Part shown: positions 24,916 to 33,081 of the stretch, piece by piece
How positions within the stretch are numbered: the first letter of the stretch is position 1
Layout of the letters: every line of letters begins with the position of its first letter
Assembly: GCF_031882575.1 (NCBI RefSeq)
Contig: NZ_CP134772.1
Span: 4,483,001-4,547,000, forward strand
Direction: 5' to 3'
Length of the DNA stretch: 64,000 nucleotides
DNA from: Pseudomonas sp. VD-NE ins
Lineage (GTDB): Bacteria > Pseudomonadota > Gammaproteobacteria > Pseudomonadales > Pseudomonadaceae
Program-made: the position numbers and the translations under genes
The notes under the pieces: model-generated
What the model was told of the DNA's origin: nothing
The model's database searches: none
Seen by the model: the letters and a program-made list of their open reading frames with translations, nothing else

Positions 24916-25356
24916 TCAACGCGCGAGGCGTTGTGCCCATGAGCTAACAGCATCTTCAATCAATGCATGGGCATGAATAAAAGCGGCCTTGCCTTGACGA
25001 TATGGATCTTGTATTTCGCGCTCGCTCTGCCATTTACCGAGCAGAAATACTTTGCCTCTCGCATGAGAGGCAATCTTCAATACTTGATTAACATGCTGTT
25101 TTTCCATGACCAGAATCAGGTCTGAGTCATTGACGATGTCCGCGGTCAACTGCCGCGCCTTGAAGCCTTCGGCGCAATGCCCATGGTCTTCGAGCACCTG
25201 CCGTGCGGAAGTTTCGACGCCCTCGCCAACCCGCGCCGACAGGCCTGCGGAGGAAACGGTGATCGCTGAAGGCGCAAGCGCGTTGCGCAGCATCAGTTCT
25301 GCCGTCGGACTTCGGCATATGTTGCCCACGCAAACAACAAGGATCTTTCTGAACAA
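24916..25356 (-). CDS. wzb: Low-molecular-weight protein tyrosine phosphatase, Wzb type
   Basis: The P-loop C-V-G-N-I-C-R-S (Cys9 to Arg15, CX5R) and the DPYRQG loop with the general acid aspartate identify the family. It should dephosphorylate the tyrosine tail of Wzc, which the polymer cycle needs. The start is taken as TTG at 25356 because AGGAAAG lies seven bases before it and the resulting 146 residues match Wzb. An ATG further upstream (25404) adds 16 residues of no family resemblance. It heads the minus-strand operon down to the acyltransferase. Confidence 0.88.
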   Translation of the reverse strand: MFRKILVVCVGNICRSPTAELMLRNALAPSAITVSSAGLSARVGEGVETSARQVLEDHGHCAEGFKARQLTADIVNDSDLILVMEKQHVNQVLKIASHARGKVFLLGKWQSEREIQDPYRQGKAAFIHAHALIEDAVSSWAQRLAR

Positions 25357-25648
25357 GGTTTTACTTTCCTGTGTAATGTCAAACGGCCAACATCCCGAGA
25401 GCATTTTAATGACCCTCAAGATCTTCCTGCACTCAGAAATAGATTCGCCCTGTTAGTACCGAAGCATTAAGTACCACAGCGTCTAAAAGTCCCCCAACCA
25501 CAATTAGCGGACTAAAAATAACTGTGATTTTCGGCTGTTTGATTTCCGACAAAAAATAACATTCGCGCACTAAGTGCCATCATCTTGTTCGAAAACCGAG
25601 TAACGAGATCAATATTCGTAGTTGTCACTTCTCTTCGGGAGAGCAGAC
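25357..25648. promoter_or_regulatory. Divergent promoter interval between wzb and the glycosidase
   Basis: AT-rich, no gene. GACTAAAAATAAC stands at 25510-25522, AAAATAACATT at 25553-25563, then ACTAAGTGCCATCATCTTG at about 25569-25587. The same elements occur upstream of galU, gfcA and the priming transferase. Confidence 0.55.
25553..25593. promoter_or_regulatory. Exopolysaccharide promoter motif, copy B
   Basis: AAAATAACATTCGCGC is followed by the GCACT-AA-GTGC-type inverted repeat, CATCATC and TTGTTCGAA. It matches copy C (12749-12778) over most of its length and copy A (5391-5414) over the right half. It lies about 60-95 bases before the glycosidase start. Confidence 0.5.
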
Positions 25649-26602
25649 ATGAAATCCGTACATCTCAAAAAACTCGGCGCCCTGGCGCTGATGGTGCTGG
25701 GTGCAACTGAGGTTAACGCCAGCGAACTGTTCCCTAACCTGCCAGCCAGGAACATCGGCGTTCAGGTGAAGATCCAGAACTTCACGGCGGCCGATGCCGC
25801 ACAGATCAAGACGGCAGGCTTCGGTTTTGTACGCTTCGGCGTGTGGAGCGAGAGCCTGACTGCCAAGGCTTATCAGCAACAAGTCAGCGACGCTTTTGCA
25901 GCGGCCAAGTCTGCAGGACTGGAGGTGCTGTTGACGGTCCGCGCGATCAAGCCGTTGCCCGCCACTTCAAACGCCGAACTGGCCAGCGCGGGTGAAGGCT
26001 TCGCCAAAGCCGTGACCGGGCTGGAACAGTCGTACGGCTCGCAAATGGTCGCGATTGAGTTATGGAACGAGCCGGACCTGGAAACCTATTGGCCGACGGG
26101 CAAGTTCGACACCACTTTTGTGCCGTTCATGAGCGCCGTGTGCAAGACGCTGCAAGGGCAACCGCCATCGACGCCGGTCATCGGTTACGGCTTCGCCCGG
26201 CCACCCAGCGCCGGCTCGGCCTCTACGGTGGCGCTTAATCGTATCGTCAGTGAATACCCGAAATGCCTGAGCGCGGTGTCCTATCACCCCTACGGCATGA
26301 CGGCCACGCAGATCAGCAACGCGCAAAACTTCATTCAGCAGAACTTCCATCTGCCGGGGGTCATCAGTGAATGGGGGATCTCGGCGCTCGCCTCCAATGG
26401 CGGGCCTGAAGGGCAAGCGAGCAAGATCAACGCGTTTATTGGCGATGTTAAAAAGCTCAATATTCCGCTGACCTCCATTTATGAATGGAAGAACAGTGAT
26501 TCGGGCAGTAACGACCGCGAGAAGAACTTCGGCCTGCTGACGTCCGACGGGCAACCGAAACCGGCGCGAATGTCGGTCGAAACCCTGTTGAACGCCCAGT
26601 AG
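25649..26602 (+). CDS. Secreted glycoside hydrolase of clan A (PslG-like role)
   Basis: A 317-residue protein with a signal peptide (MKSVHLKKLGALALMVLGAT... cleaved near VNA). The barrel has ELWNEPD with the acid/base Glu and ISEWG with the nucleophile Glu, the pattern of GH5/GH39-type enzymes. YHPYG and the ARMSVETLL end also fit. Endoglycosidases of this kind (for example PslG) sit in exopolysaccharide loci and cut or edit the polymer. It is divergent from wzb and shares its promoter interval. Substrate unknown; the locus product is likely. Confidence 0.82.
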   Translation: MKSVHLKKLGALALMVLGATEVNASELFPNLPARNIGVQVKIQNFTAADAAQIKTAGFGFVRFGVWSESLTAKAYQQQVSDAFAAAKSAGLEVLLTVRAIKPLPATSNAELASAGEGFAKAVTGLEQSYGSQMVAIELWNEPDLETYWPTGKFDTTFVPFMSAVCKTLQGQPPSTPVIGYGFARPPSAGSASTVALNRIVSEYPKCLSAVSYHPYGMTATQISNAQNFIQQNFHLPGVISEWGISALASNGGPEGQASKINAFIGDVKKLNIPLTSIYEWKNSDSGSNDREKNFGLLTSDGQPKPARMSVETLLNAQ

Positions 26603-26804
26603 CGCATACACAACCGGCCTGTACGCAGGTCGGTTGCTTTGAACCTGTTGGCTGTTTTGGCATCGTATTCATCGATACCGCGCCCCGCCTTTCAAACAAT
26701 CGTTTTCAGGTTGTTGCCGCAGGGGCCATCGATACACGCACCTACCCTTGAGTGGCCGTCAGCGCTCGGGTAATGTCATCAGACCCATAGGACAGAGCAC
26801 GCCC

Positions 26805-27731
26805 ATGACTTCCAAGCTGGAACAACTCAAACAATTCACCACCGTTGTTGCCGACACCGGCGACTTCGAAGCGATCGCCCGAGTCAAACCGGTCGACGCC
26901 ACCACCAACCCGTCCCTGCTGCTCAAAGCGGCAGCCATTCCGGCCTACGCCGAGCTGCTGAATGCCTGCGTCAGCGACTGCAAGGGCGATGTCGGCCTGG
27001 CCAGCGACCGCTTTGGCGTCGCGGTCGGTCAGGAAATCCTCAAAGTGATCCCGGGCCGTATCTCCACTGAAGTGGATGCGCGCCTGTCGTTCGACAAGGA
27101 TGCTGTGCTGAAACGCGCGCACCGTCTGATCGAGCTATACGACAAGGCCGGCGTTGGCCGTGATCGCGTACTGATCAAGATCGCCTCGACCTGGGAAGGC
27201 ATCCGCGCCGCTGAAGTGCTGGAGAAAGAAGGCATCCAGACCAACCTGACCCTGCTGTTCTCCTTCGCACAGGCCGCCGCTTGCGCCGACGCGGGTGTGT
27301 TCCTGATTTCGCCATTCGTGGGCCGCATCTACGACTGGTACAAGAAGGCCAACGGCAACGACTACACCGGTGCCGATGATCCGGGCGTACAGTCGGTTAC
27401 CCGCATCTACAATTACTACAAGGCCAATGACTACAAGACCGTGGTCATGGGCGCGAGCTTCCGCAACCTCAACCAGATCGAGCAACTGGCCGGCTGCGAC
27501 CGCCTGACCATCAGCCCGGACCTGATCGACAAACTGGCGGCCGACACCGGCAAGCTGGAGCGCAAACTGGCCCCGGGCAACGCCGGTGAAGCCCGTCTGA
27601 GCCTCAACGAAGCGCAATTCCGCTGGTTGTCCAACGAAGACGCGATGGCCACTGAGAAGCTGGCTGAGGGCATTCGTCAGTTTGCCCGTGATCAGGAGAA
27701 GCTTGAGGCGCTGTTGCAGGCCAAGCTGTGA
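26805..27731 (+). CDS. tal: Transaldolase
   Basis: This enzyme moves a dihydroxyacetone unit between sugar phosphates in the pentose phosphate pathway. The 308-residue protein has the signature [13 protein letters not shown] (31-43) and the Schiff-base Lys125 in [12 protein letters not shown]. The start at 26805 gives [10 protein letters not shown]; the longer frame from 26748 is not family-like. A strong terminator follows at 27751-27784. In P. aeruginosa tal follows dusA directly; here 25 kb intervene. Confidence 0.96.
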   Translation: MTSKLEQLKQFTTVVADTGDFEAIARVKPVDATTNPSLLLKAAAIPAYAELLNACVSDCKGDVGLASDRFGVAVGQEILKVIPGRISTEVDARLSFDKDAVLKRAHRLIELYDKAGVGRDRVLIKIASTWEGIRAAEVLEKEGIQTNLTLLFSFAQAAACADAGVFLISPFVGRIYDWYKKANGNDYTGADDPGVQSVTRIYNYYKANDYKTVVMGASFRNLNQIEQLAGCDRLTISPDLIDKLAADTGKLERKLAPGNAGEARLSLNEAQFRWLSNEDAMATEKLAEGIRQFARDQEKLEALLQAKL

Positions 27732-27750
27732 TTTGAGTGGGTGAAATGCA

Positions 27751-27784
27751 AAAAGGGCGAACCTGTGAGGGTTCGCCCTTTTTT
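27751..27784 (+). terminator. Terminator after tal
   Basis: AAGGGCGAACC (27753-27763) pairs with GGTTCGCCCTT (27770-27780), with a T run after it. Confidence 0.92.
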
Positions 27785-27814
27785 ATGGCTGCTGGAAAAT
27801 TTTTGGTGATCTTG

Positions 27815-27904
27815 CGGCCGCTTTCGCGAGCAGGCTCGCTCCCACAAGGGGGATCTGTGATCGACGCCGCGTCAGTGTGGGAGCGAGCTTGCTCGCGAAG
27901 GGGC
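27815..27904. repeat. REP doublet (GCGAGCAGGCTCGCTCCCAC type)
   Basis: CTTTCGCGAGCAGGCTCGCT and the inverted GTGGGAGCGAGCTTGCTCGC bracket about 40 bases between the convergent tal and STAS genes. Confidence 0.9.
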
Positions 27905-27931
27905 CAGCCCAGACAACATCACTTCATCAGA

Positions 27932-28414
27932 TCAATGCCGCTCGAGGGCATTCACCAGGTCATGGAACGCTTCACGATTGGAATCGTTGAGGCCCATGAG
28001 AATCTTGTGCGCTTCAAGCACCTTGATCCGCACCACTTCTTCCGACTGGTCCTGATCCGGCAGATCGTCCAGGCACTCCGGGCATGGCACCGGGTGGTTG
28101 ACGATGTTGAACACCTGCTCGAAACCCATCGATTGCAGCAAACGGGTGATGTCTTCGTGGGTGGTGACGACGGTCGGCAGCAGGCCGACCTTCTGCCGCG
28201 ACAGGATCGACAGTTTGGCCAGCAGGCCCAACGTCGTGCTGTCGATGCTGCGGGTTTCGGTCAAATCGATCACGATCGCGTTGAAATTCAGCGCGGTGAA
28301 GATTTTCTCAATAGTCGCATCCAACGCCGAACACAGGGTCAGGCGAACTTCACCGACGAATTTCAGGACGAAGGTGCCGTCCTGCTCGGCGAACTGGATT
28401 CTACCGGTACTCAT
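27932..28414 (-). CDS. STAS-domain protein, partner of the RssB-like regulator
   Basis: A 160-residue protein with a STAS domain (GEVRLTLCSALDATIEKIF, then SIDSTTLGLLAKLSI, where Ser in DST is the usual phosphorylation position of anti-anti-sigma proteins). Its start codon overlaps the stop of the PP2C-type regulator, so the two are coupled. The phosphatase upstream probably controls its phosphorylation. The pair corresponds by position to PA2797/PA2798 of P. aeruginosa, next to tal. Its exact output (likely RpoS or surface behaviour) is inferred. Confidence 0.85.
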   Translation of the reverse strand: MSTGRIQFAEQDGTFVLKFVGEVRLTLCSALDATIEKIFTALNFNAIVIDLTETRSIDSTTLGLLAKLSILSRQKVGLLPTVVTTHEDITRLLQSMGFEQVFNIVNHPVPCPECLDDLPDQDQSEEVVRIKVLEAHKILMGLNDSNREAFHDLVNALERH

Positions 28415-29595
28415 TAAAGATTCCTGCTCAACACCAACAGGGCGATATCATCCGGCATCTCCCCTAGCGTGGCCAATCCAAATACTTGCCGCAGACCATC
28501 CAGGCTGCCGCCCGCCGACTTCACCCGTTGAGGCAAAGCGGCTTCTTTTTCTTTGAGCGTAGGTTCTGGCAAAAGATCCAGAATGCCATCCGACATCAGT
28601 GTCAGGCTGAATGTCGGCGGCAGCTCAAGCACGTGGTCTTCGTAGGTGGCTTCATTGAAGAGGCCCACCGGCAGACCGCGCCCTTCGAGATAACGAACAC
28701 TGTCAGGCGTGTACAACACAGGCAACGGCAGATGGCCGCCGATGCTATAGGTCAACAAACCGGTCTCCTCGTCGATGACTCCACCGACCATTGTGACGTG
28801 TTTACCCAGCTTACAACTGATCAGCCCCCGGTTGATATGACCAAGGACTTCCGAAGGCTTGAATTCCGGCAAGGTGCCGTTGCGCTTGGATTCGAACAGC
28901 AAGCGCGTGGTCATGAACTTCAGCAGAACGGTGACGAAGGCTGAAGAGGCGCCATGACCGGAGACATCCGCCAGGTAAAACGCGACCCGGCGCTCGTCGA
29001 CACGGAAATAGTCGACAAAATCACCCGACAGGTACAAAGACGGGATGATCTGGTGGGCAAACTTGAACTCGTCGATGCTCCACGGGCTTTCCGGCAGCAT
29101 GTTCATCTGCACCTGGCGACCGGCATTCTGGTCTTCCTGGAGCAGGTTCAGGCTGGCCTCAAGTTCGCGGTTGGCCTTTTCCAGCTTCTCGCGATAACGC
29201 TGGTTTTCCAGCAGCAGGCGCGCACGATCCAGGGCCCGGCGCACAGAGTGCTCGAGAACAGCCAGATCTTCGAGAGGCTTGATCAGGTAATCCGCCGCGC
29301 CCAGGCGCAGGGCCTCGACCGCGTCGTTCATCACGCCGGCACCTGACACCACGATCACCGGCGTCTGCGGTGACCGCTCGGTGACCTGACGGATCAGTTC
29401 GAGACCGCCCATCTGCGGCATGCGCAGATCGCAGATGACCAAGTCGGGCTTTTCTTGCTCGAATACCTGAAGACCCTGTTGGCCGTTGCTGGCCTGCAGG
29501 ACGCTGAAACCACTGTCTTCCAAATAGGCCGCGAGGCTCGCGCGCACTACTTCGTCATCATCGATTATCAGCAGCGTGGCACTGGTTTTTGGCAT
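28414..29595 (-). CDS. rssB: RssB-like response regulator with PP2C phosphatase domain
   Basis: The 393-residue protein starts MPKTSATLLIIDDDEVV and has a full receiver domain (acidic IDDDE at 11-15, phosphoacceptor Asp56 in VICDLRMP, Lys in YLIKPLED). A coiled-coil linker (about 135-170) follows, then a SpoIIE-type PP2C domain with GDFVDYF, LADVSGHG and LMSDGILD. Enterobacterial RssB is a RpoS proteolysis adaptor; in Pseudomonas the PP2C domain keeps its metal-binding aspartates and is likely active on the STAS partner. The frame extends to 29781 but the first 62 codons are not family-like. Confidence 0.88.
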   Translation of the reverse strand: MPKTSATLLIIDDDEVVRASLAAYLEDSGFSVLQASNGQQGLQVFEQEKPDLVICDLRMPQMGGLELIRQVTERSPQTPVIVVSGAGVMNDAVEALRLGAADYLIKPLEDLAVLEHSVRRALDRARLLLENQRYREKLEKANRELEASLNLLQEDQNAGRQVQMNMLPESPWSIDEFKFAHQIIPSLYLSGDFVDYFRVDERRVAFYLADVSGHGASSAFVTVLLKFMTTRLLFESKRNGTLPEFKPSEVLGHINRGLISCKLGKHVTMVGGVIDEETGLLTYSIGGHLPLPVLYTPDSVRYLEGRGLPVGLFNEATYEDHVLELPPTFSLTLMSDGILDLLPEPTLKEKEAALPQRVKSAGGSLDGLRQVFGLATLGEMPDDIALLVLSRNL

Positions 29596-29870
29596 GTGGG
29601 CAAACGGCGCCAGAATTAGGTTGGCGTAGTTGGCGGGGCATTTGGCCCTGCGCAGACTACTGGATTCGCTTTCTAGCCTCTCTGCTGCACCGCTTTCGAG
29701 CATTGGCTGCAAACGCGGTTGCACCAGAGGTGCCCTTCTAAGGCGCAGACGGTACTCCCATCCGCAGAGCGTTTCAAGCATGCGCCGATGGTCGCTTGAC
29801 GACTTTACTTGTCAAATCACCGAGAGTTATAAGAACAGCTCAAACCGTAACCCAATGGAAGGACGAACCT

Positions 29871-30170
29871 ATGAGTCAAACCGGTCGGGACTACAGCGAA
29901 AAGCGCGATTTCATCCGCATGCGGGTCGATGCCGATGTCGTGTTGATCCATGAGGGTGATGAGGTCGCAGGCGTGTGCATCGACCTCTCCAGCAGTGGCA
30001 TGCAGGTCGAAGCGCCGCAGCCATTCGCGGTCGGCGACCGTTTGAGCGTACGTATCGACTCCGACCACGCCGCGCTCAGCGGCCTCGAAGCCGACACTGA
30101 AGTGGTCTGGGTCAGGTCTCAGGACGGTGGCGGCCAGAAGCTCGGCCTGACCATTCTGAAGATGAAATAG
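29871..30170 (+). CDS. PilZ-domain c-di-GMP-binding protein
   Basis: A 99-residue single-domain protein. It has the two c-di-GMP motifs: KRDFIRMR (R-x-x-x-R) near residues 11-18 and IDLSSSGMQVE (D-x-S-x-x-G). GGAAGGA precedes the start. It is divergent from the RssB-like gene. The domain binds the second messenger; the target is unknown. Confidence 0.9.
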   Translation: MSQTGRDYSEKRDFIRMRVDADVVLIHEGDEVAGVCIDLSSSGMQVEAPQPFAVGDRLSVRIDSDHAALSGLEADTEVVWVRSQDGGGQKLGLTILKMK

Positions 30171-30181
30171 CTACACACAAA

Positions 30182-30208
30182 AAAGGCGACCCTGAGGTCG
30201 CCTTTCTT
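30182..30208. terminator. Bidirectional terminator between pilZ and mlaA
   Basis: AAAGGCGACC, loop CTGA, GGTCGCCTTT with T runs on both strands serves both convergent genes. Confidence 0.88.
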
Positions 30209-30222
30209 CTTACCGGTCGAAA

Positions 30223-30912
30223 TTAAAAATCGTCTTCGACCTGGCCATCCTTCACCTTGAACTCGCGGTTCTGCAAGTAGGCATTGCGGATGAAGGTGTA
30301 CTTGTCGCCGCTGATCAGCTTCTCGCTCGACAGCAGGCTGGCGCGGGTGTCGACGATGTTCAGACCAAAGATCGAGTTACGCACTGGCACATCGTTGATA
30401 TAGCGGTACATGCCGGTGTAGCTGTCGACGTACTTGGACGGCGCGTCACGCAGAGTGCTTGGGCCCATCAGCGGCAGCATAACGTACGGACCGCTGCCCA
30501 CGCCCCAGTAACCGAGGGTCTGGCCAAAGTCTTCATCGCTGCGGTTCAGGCCCATTTTGGTGCCGACGTCGAAGAAGCCGAGCAGACCGAAAGTGGTGTT
30601 GAAAATCAGGCGCGCCGTGTCGACGCCAGCGGCAGCCGGTTTGGCCTGCAGGATGTTGTTGGCAAGGTTGGTGACGTCACCGACGTTGCGGAACATGTTG
30701 TGGATGCCGTCTTCAAGGAACTGCGGCGTGACGAACTCATAGCCCTGCGCCAGAGGCTTCAGCGCATAGGTGTCGACGAAGTCGTTGAACTCGAAGATTG
30801 GACGGTTGACGCTTTCCCAAGGGTCTTCTTCCGTTGCGGCCTGAGTGGCGAACGGAGCCAGCAACAGGCCGGCACATACACTTAGCTGAGCGAGCGGATT
30901 GCTCCAGCGCAT
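30223..30912 (-). CDS. mlaA: MlaA (VacJ) outer-membrane phospholipid removal protein
   Basis: The protein removes surface-exposed phospholipids from the outer membrane and hands them to MlaC. The 229 residues have a signal peptide ending near ATQA, then the family region EDPWESVNRPIFEFNDFVDT and GYWGVGSGPYVMLPLMGPST. Unlike the enterobacterial protein there is no lipobox at the cleavage site, so it may not be lipidated. The end QVEDDF is short and acidic. The Mla transporter genes are not nearby. Confidence 0.93.
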   Translation of the reverse strand: MRWSNPLAQLSVCAGLLLAPFATQAATEEDPWESVNRPIFEFNDFVDTYALKPLAQGYEFVTPQFLEDGIHNMFRNVGDVTNLANNILQAKPAAAGVDTARLIFNTTFGLLGFFDVGTKMGLNRSDEDFGQTLGYWGVGSGPYVMLPLMGPSTLRDAPSKYVDSYTGMYRYINDVPVRNSIFGLNIVDTRASLLSSEKLISGDKYTFIRNAYLQNREFKVKDGQVEDDF

Positions 30913-31110
30913 AGAAAAACTCCTTGGAATGGTACTGTCGCGGACCTCTGGGCCCGGCTATTCAGGTCGCTAGTATAAGCGCAAAAGCCCGTTTGGACAG
31001 TCCGCGCAATGCAGCAGTCTGTAGGACCCTTCCCGCGTCGCCCTTCACACTGTTGTCATCCAACTGTCACCGACACGCCCTAGCCTGATCGTTATTTCAG
31101 GGATGTTGCC

Positions 31111-31731
31111 ATGACCCACGCCGAAACCTTGCCCGTCGCCGCGCCCAGCCTGACGGCCGTACTGTTTGGACTCAGTGGCTGTCTGGTGGATTTCGGTGCC
31201 CGCGCCCGGCAACAAACGATCGCCCTGCCCGAGCAAGCCGAGGCGACTCCGGGCGCACTCGACAGCCTGCACAGCTTGCAGCGCCAGCAGATTCCCTGCG
31301 CGTGGCTGGAGGAACTGCCGCCGGCCCTCGCACAAGCGTTGTCGGCCTCGCTGCCGGCGTGGATCAAACCTGCGCAACATTCGGCAACAATCAACCCATG
31401 GCCCGCCCCGAACGCCTGCTGGCAAGCGTTGATGGACTTGAACGTCGACAGCCTGGACGGCTGCGTGCTGGTCAGTGGCGAACCGCGCCTGCTGCAAGCT
31501 GGCCTGAATGCCGGACTGTGGACCATCGGTCTCGCCTCCTGCGGCTCGCTATGCGGCTTGGCGCCGGGGGCATGGCAAGCCTTGAGCCAGAAAGAACGCG
31601 AACACTTGCGTGGCAAAGCGACCGTGAAGTTATTCGGGCTGGGCGTGCATTCGGTGATCGATCACCTGGGTGAGCTCGACACCTGCCTGGCGGACATCAG
31701 CCTGCGCCGCCTCAAAGGCGAAAAGCCCTGA
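31111..31731 (+). CDS. HAD-superfamily PhnX-like protein with altered catalytic motif
   Basis: A 206-residue protein resembling phosphonoacetaldehyde hydrolases at its start: AVLFGLSGCLVDFGARA corresponds to family AVIFDWAGT.VDFG. The nucleophile aspartate is replaced by glycine, so normal HAD phosphatase chemistry is unlikely. A later VLVSGEPRLLQAGLNAGLWT fits the motif after the cap. It is divergent from mlaA and conserved by position (PA2803 region). Either a pseudoenzyme or a misread motif; the function is unknown. Confidence 0.65.
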   Translation: MTHAETLPVAAPSLTAVLFGLSGCLVDFGARARQQTIALPEQAEATPGALDSLHSLQRQQIPCAWLEELPPALAQALSASLPAWIKPAQHSATINPWPAPNACWQALMDLNVDSLDGCVLVSGEPRLLQAGLNAGLWTIGLASCGSLCGLAPGAWQALSQKEREHLRGKATVKLFGLGVHSVIDHLGELDTCLADISLRRLKGEKP

Positions 31732-31839
31732 CCGGGATCATGCAGGTTTGCCGGGAGTGGATTAATCTAAAGGTCAGCCATAGACCTTTGGCGCGCGGCT
31801 GCGGTCAATGCCAGTGCCTATTGATAAAAGGAAAACACC

Positions 31840-32103
31840 ATGCCCGCCCAAGAACTGCAAAAACAGCTCGAGACCCTGCGCGAGCAGCTGGAGCAGAATC
31901 CGCCGCTGTCGGAAGCCGAGCGTGAGGATTTGCATGCGCTGATGAAGCAGATTGAACTGGAACTTGAGCTCGAAACCAAGACCAACGACTCGAACATTGC
32001 CGACGGCGTGAACCTCGCCGTTGAACGCTTTGAAGTTGACCATCCAACCATAGCTGGCACCCTGCGCAACATCGTCAATGCGCTGGGTAGCATGGGGATC
32101 TGA
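31840..32103 (+). CDS. DUF4404-family small protein
   Basis: An 87-residue, mostly helical acidic protein (LQKQLETLREQLEQNPPLSE, then HPTIAGTLRNIVNALGSMGI) that fits DUF4404. AAAGGAAAA lies before the start. It has no known function. A bidirectional terminator separates it from convergent queF. Confidence 0.8.
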   Translation: MPAQELQKQLETLREQLEQNPPLSEAEREDLHALMKQIELELELETKTNDSNIADGVNLAVERFEVDHPTIAGTLRNIVNALGSMGI

Positions 32104-32119
32104 CTCCCCCCGAAACGCA

Positions 32120-32152
32120 AAAAGCCCTGCCATCACTGGCAGGGCTTTTTCA
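32120..32152. terminator. Bidirectional terminator between the DUF4404 gene and queF
   Basis: GCCCTGCCA, loop TCAC, TGGCAGGGC with A and T runs flanking on the two strands. Confidence 0.93.
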
Positions 32153-32189
32153 TTTCCAGATTGGCAATGCAATCCCCTACAGTTGATCT

Positions 32190-33020
32190 TTATTGACGTA
32201 CGAGCCGATGGTTCGGCAGCTGTACGCTTTCGGTGCTGCGATACGGGTTGATGTCCAGTCCGCCGCGACGTACGTAACGGGCAAATACCGTGAGCTTCTC
32301 AGGTTTCAGAAGACGCTGCAGATCCAGGAAAATCCGCTCCACACATTGCTCATGGAAGTCCGAGTGCTGGCGGAAGCTGACGATGTATTCCAGCAGGCTG
32401 GCGTGATCCAGCGCCGAACCACGGTACTCCACCACCACGCTGCCCCAGTCTGGCTGGCTGGTCACCGGGCAATTGGATTTGAGCAGGTGGCTATACACCG
32501 TCTCTTCGACAACCCGCGATTCATCGCAGCGCAGCAATTCCGGGCGCGGATGCTCATAGTTGCTGACGCTGATATCCAGATCATCAATGCACACGCCGGG
32601 CAATGCCACGACGCCTTCCGCTTCAACGTCCTTCAGGCTGCGAACCCGAACGCCCACCGGCTTGCCGGCAGCGGCCGACAAATCCTTGACCAGCGTCGCT
32701 TCCAATGTCGCGATGTCGGCAAACGCCGTCTGGTTCAGCGAGTTCAGGTACAGCTTGAACGACTTCGACTCGATGATATTCGGCGAGTCCGCCGGAATGC
32801 TGAATTCGCCGATCGCCACCACCGGCTTACCGGATGGCAGCAGCCACGACAGCTCGAAGCAGTTCCAGAAATCCACACCTTTATACGGCAGGGTTTCGGC
32901 GGTCAGACCCAGCTCGGCCCATTTCGCGGTGCGCGGAATCGGGAACAGCAGGGACGGCGTGTACGTGGCGATGTATTCGCTGGATTTGCCCAGCGGCGAG
33001 TGTTCGGCTGCGGGATGCAT
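32190..33020 (-). CDS. queF: NADPH-dependent 7-cyano-7-deazaguanine reductase QueF
   Basis: This enzyme reduces preQ0 to preQ1 in queuosine synthesis. The 276-residue protein is the long, two-domain type. It has [12 protein letters not shown] (NADPH binding), the catalytic Cys184 in [12 protein letters not shown] with Asp191, and [12 protein letters not shown]. Length and motifs match E. coli QueF. No riboswitch is visible in the short upstream gap. Confidence 0.96.
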   Translation of the reverse strand: MHPAAEHSPLGKSSEYIATYTPSLLFPIPRTAKWAELGLTAETLPYKGVDFWNCFELSWLLPSGKPVVAIGEFSIPADSPNIIESKSFKLYLNSLNQTAFADIATLEATLVKDLSAAAGKPVGVRVRSLKDVEAEGVVALPGVCIDDLDISVSNYEHPRPELLRCDESRVVEETVYSHLLKSNCPVTSQPDWGSVVVEYRGSALDHASLLEYIVSFRQHSDFHEQCVERIFLDLQRLLKPEKLTVFARYVRRGGLDINPYRSTESVQLPNHRLVRQ

Positions 33021-33081
33021 GGCGGAAACCTGACTGAAGAATCAGCGGATTCTACCAGCCTTTGCCCGCGCCTTTGAGTGC

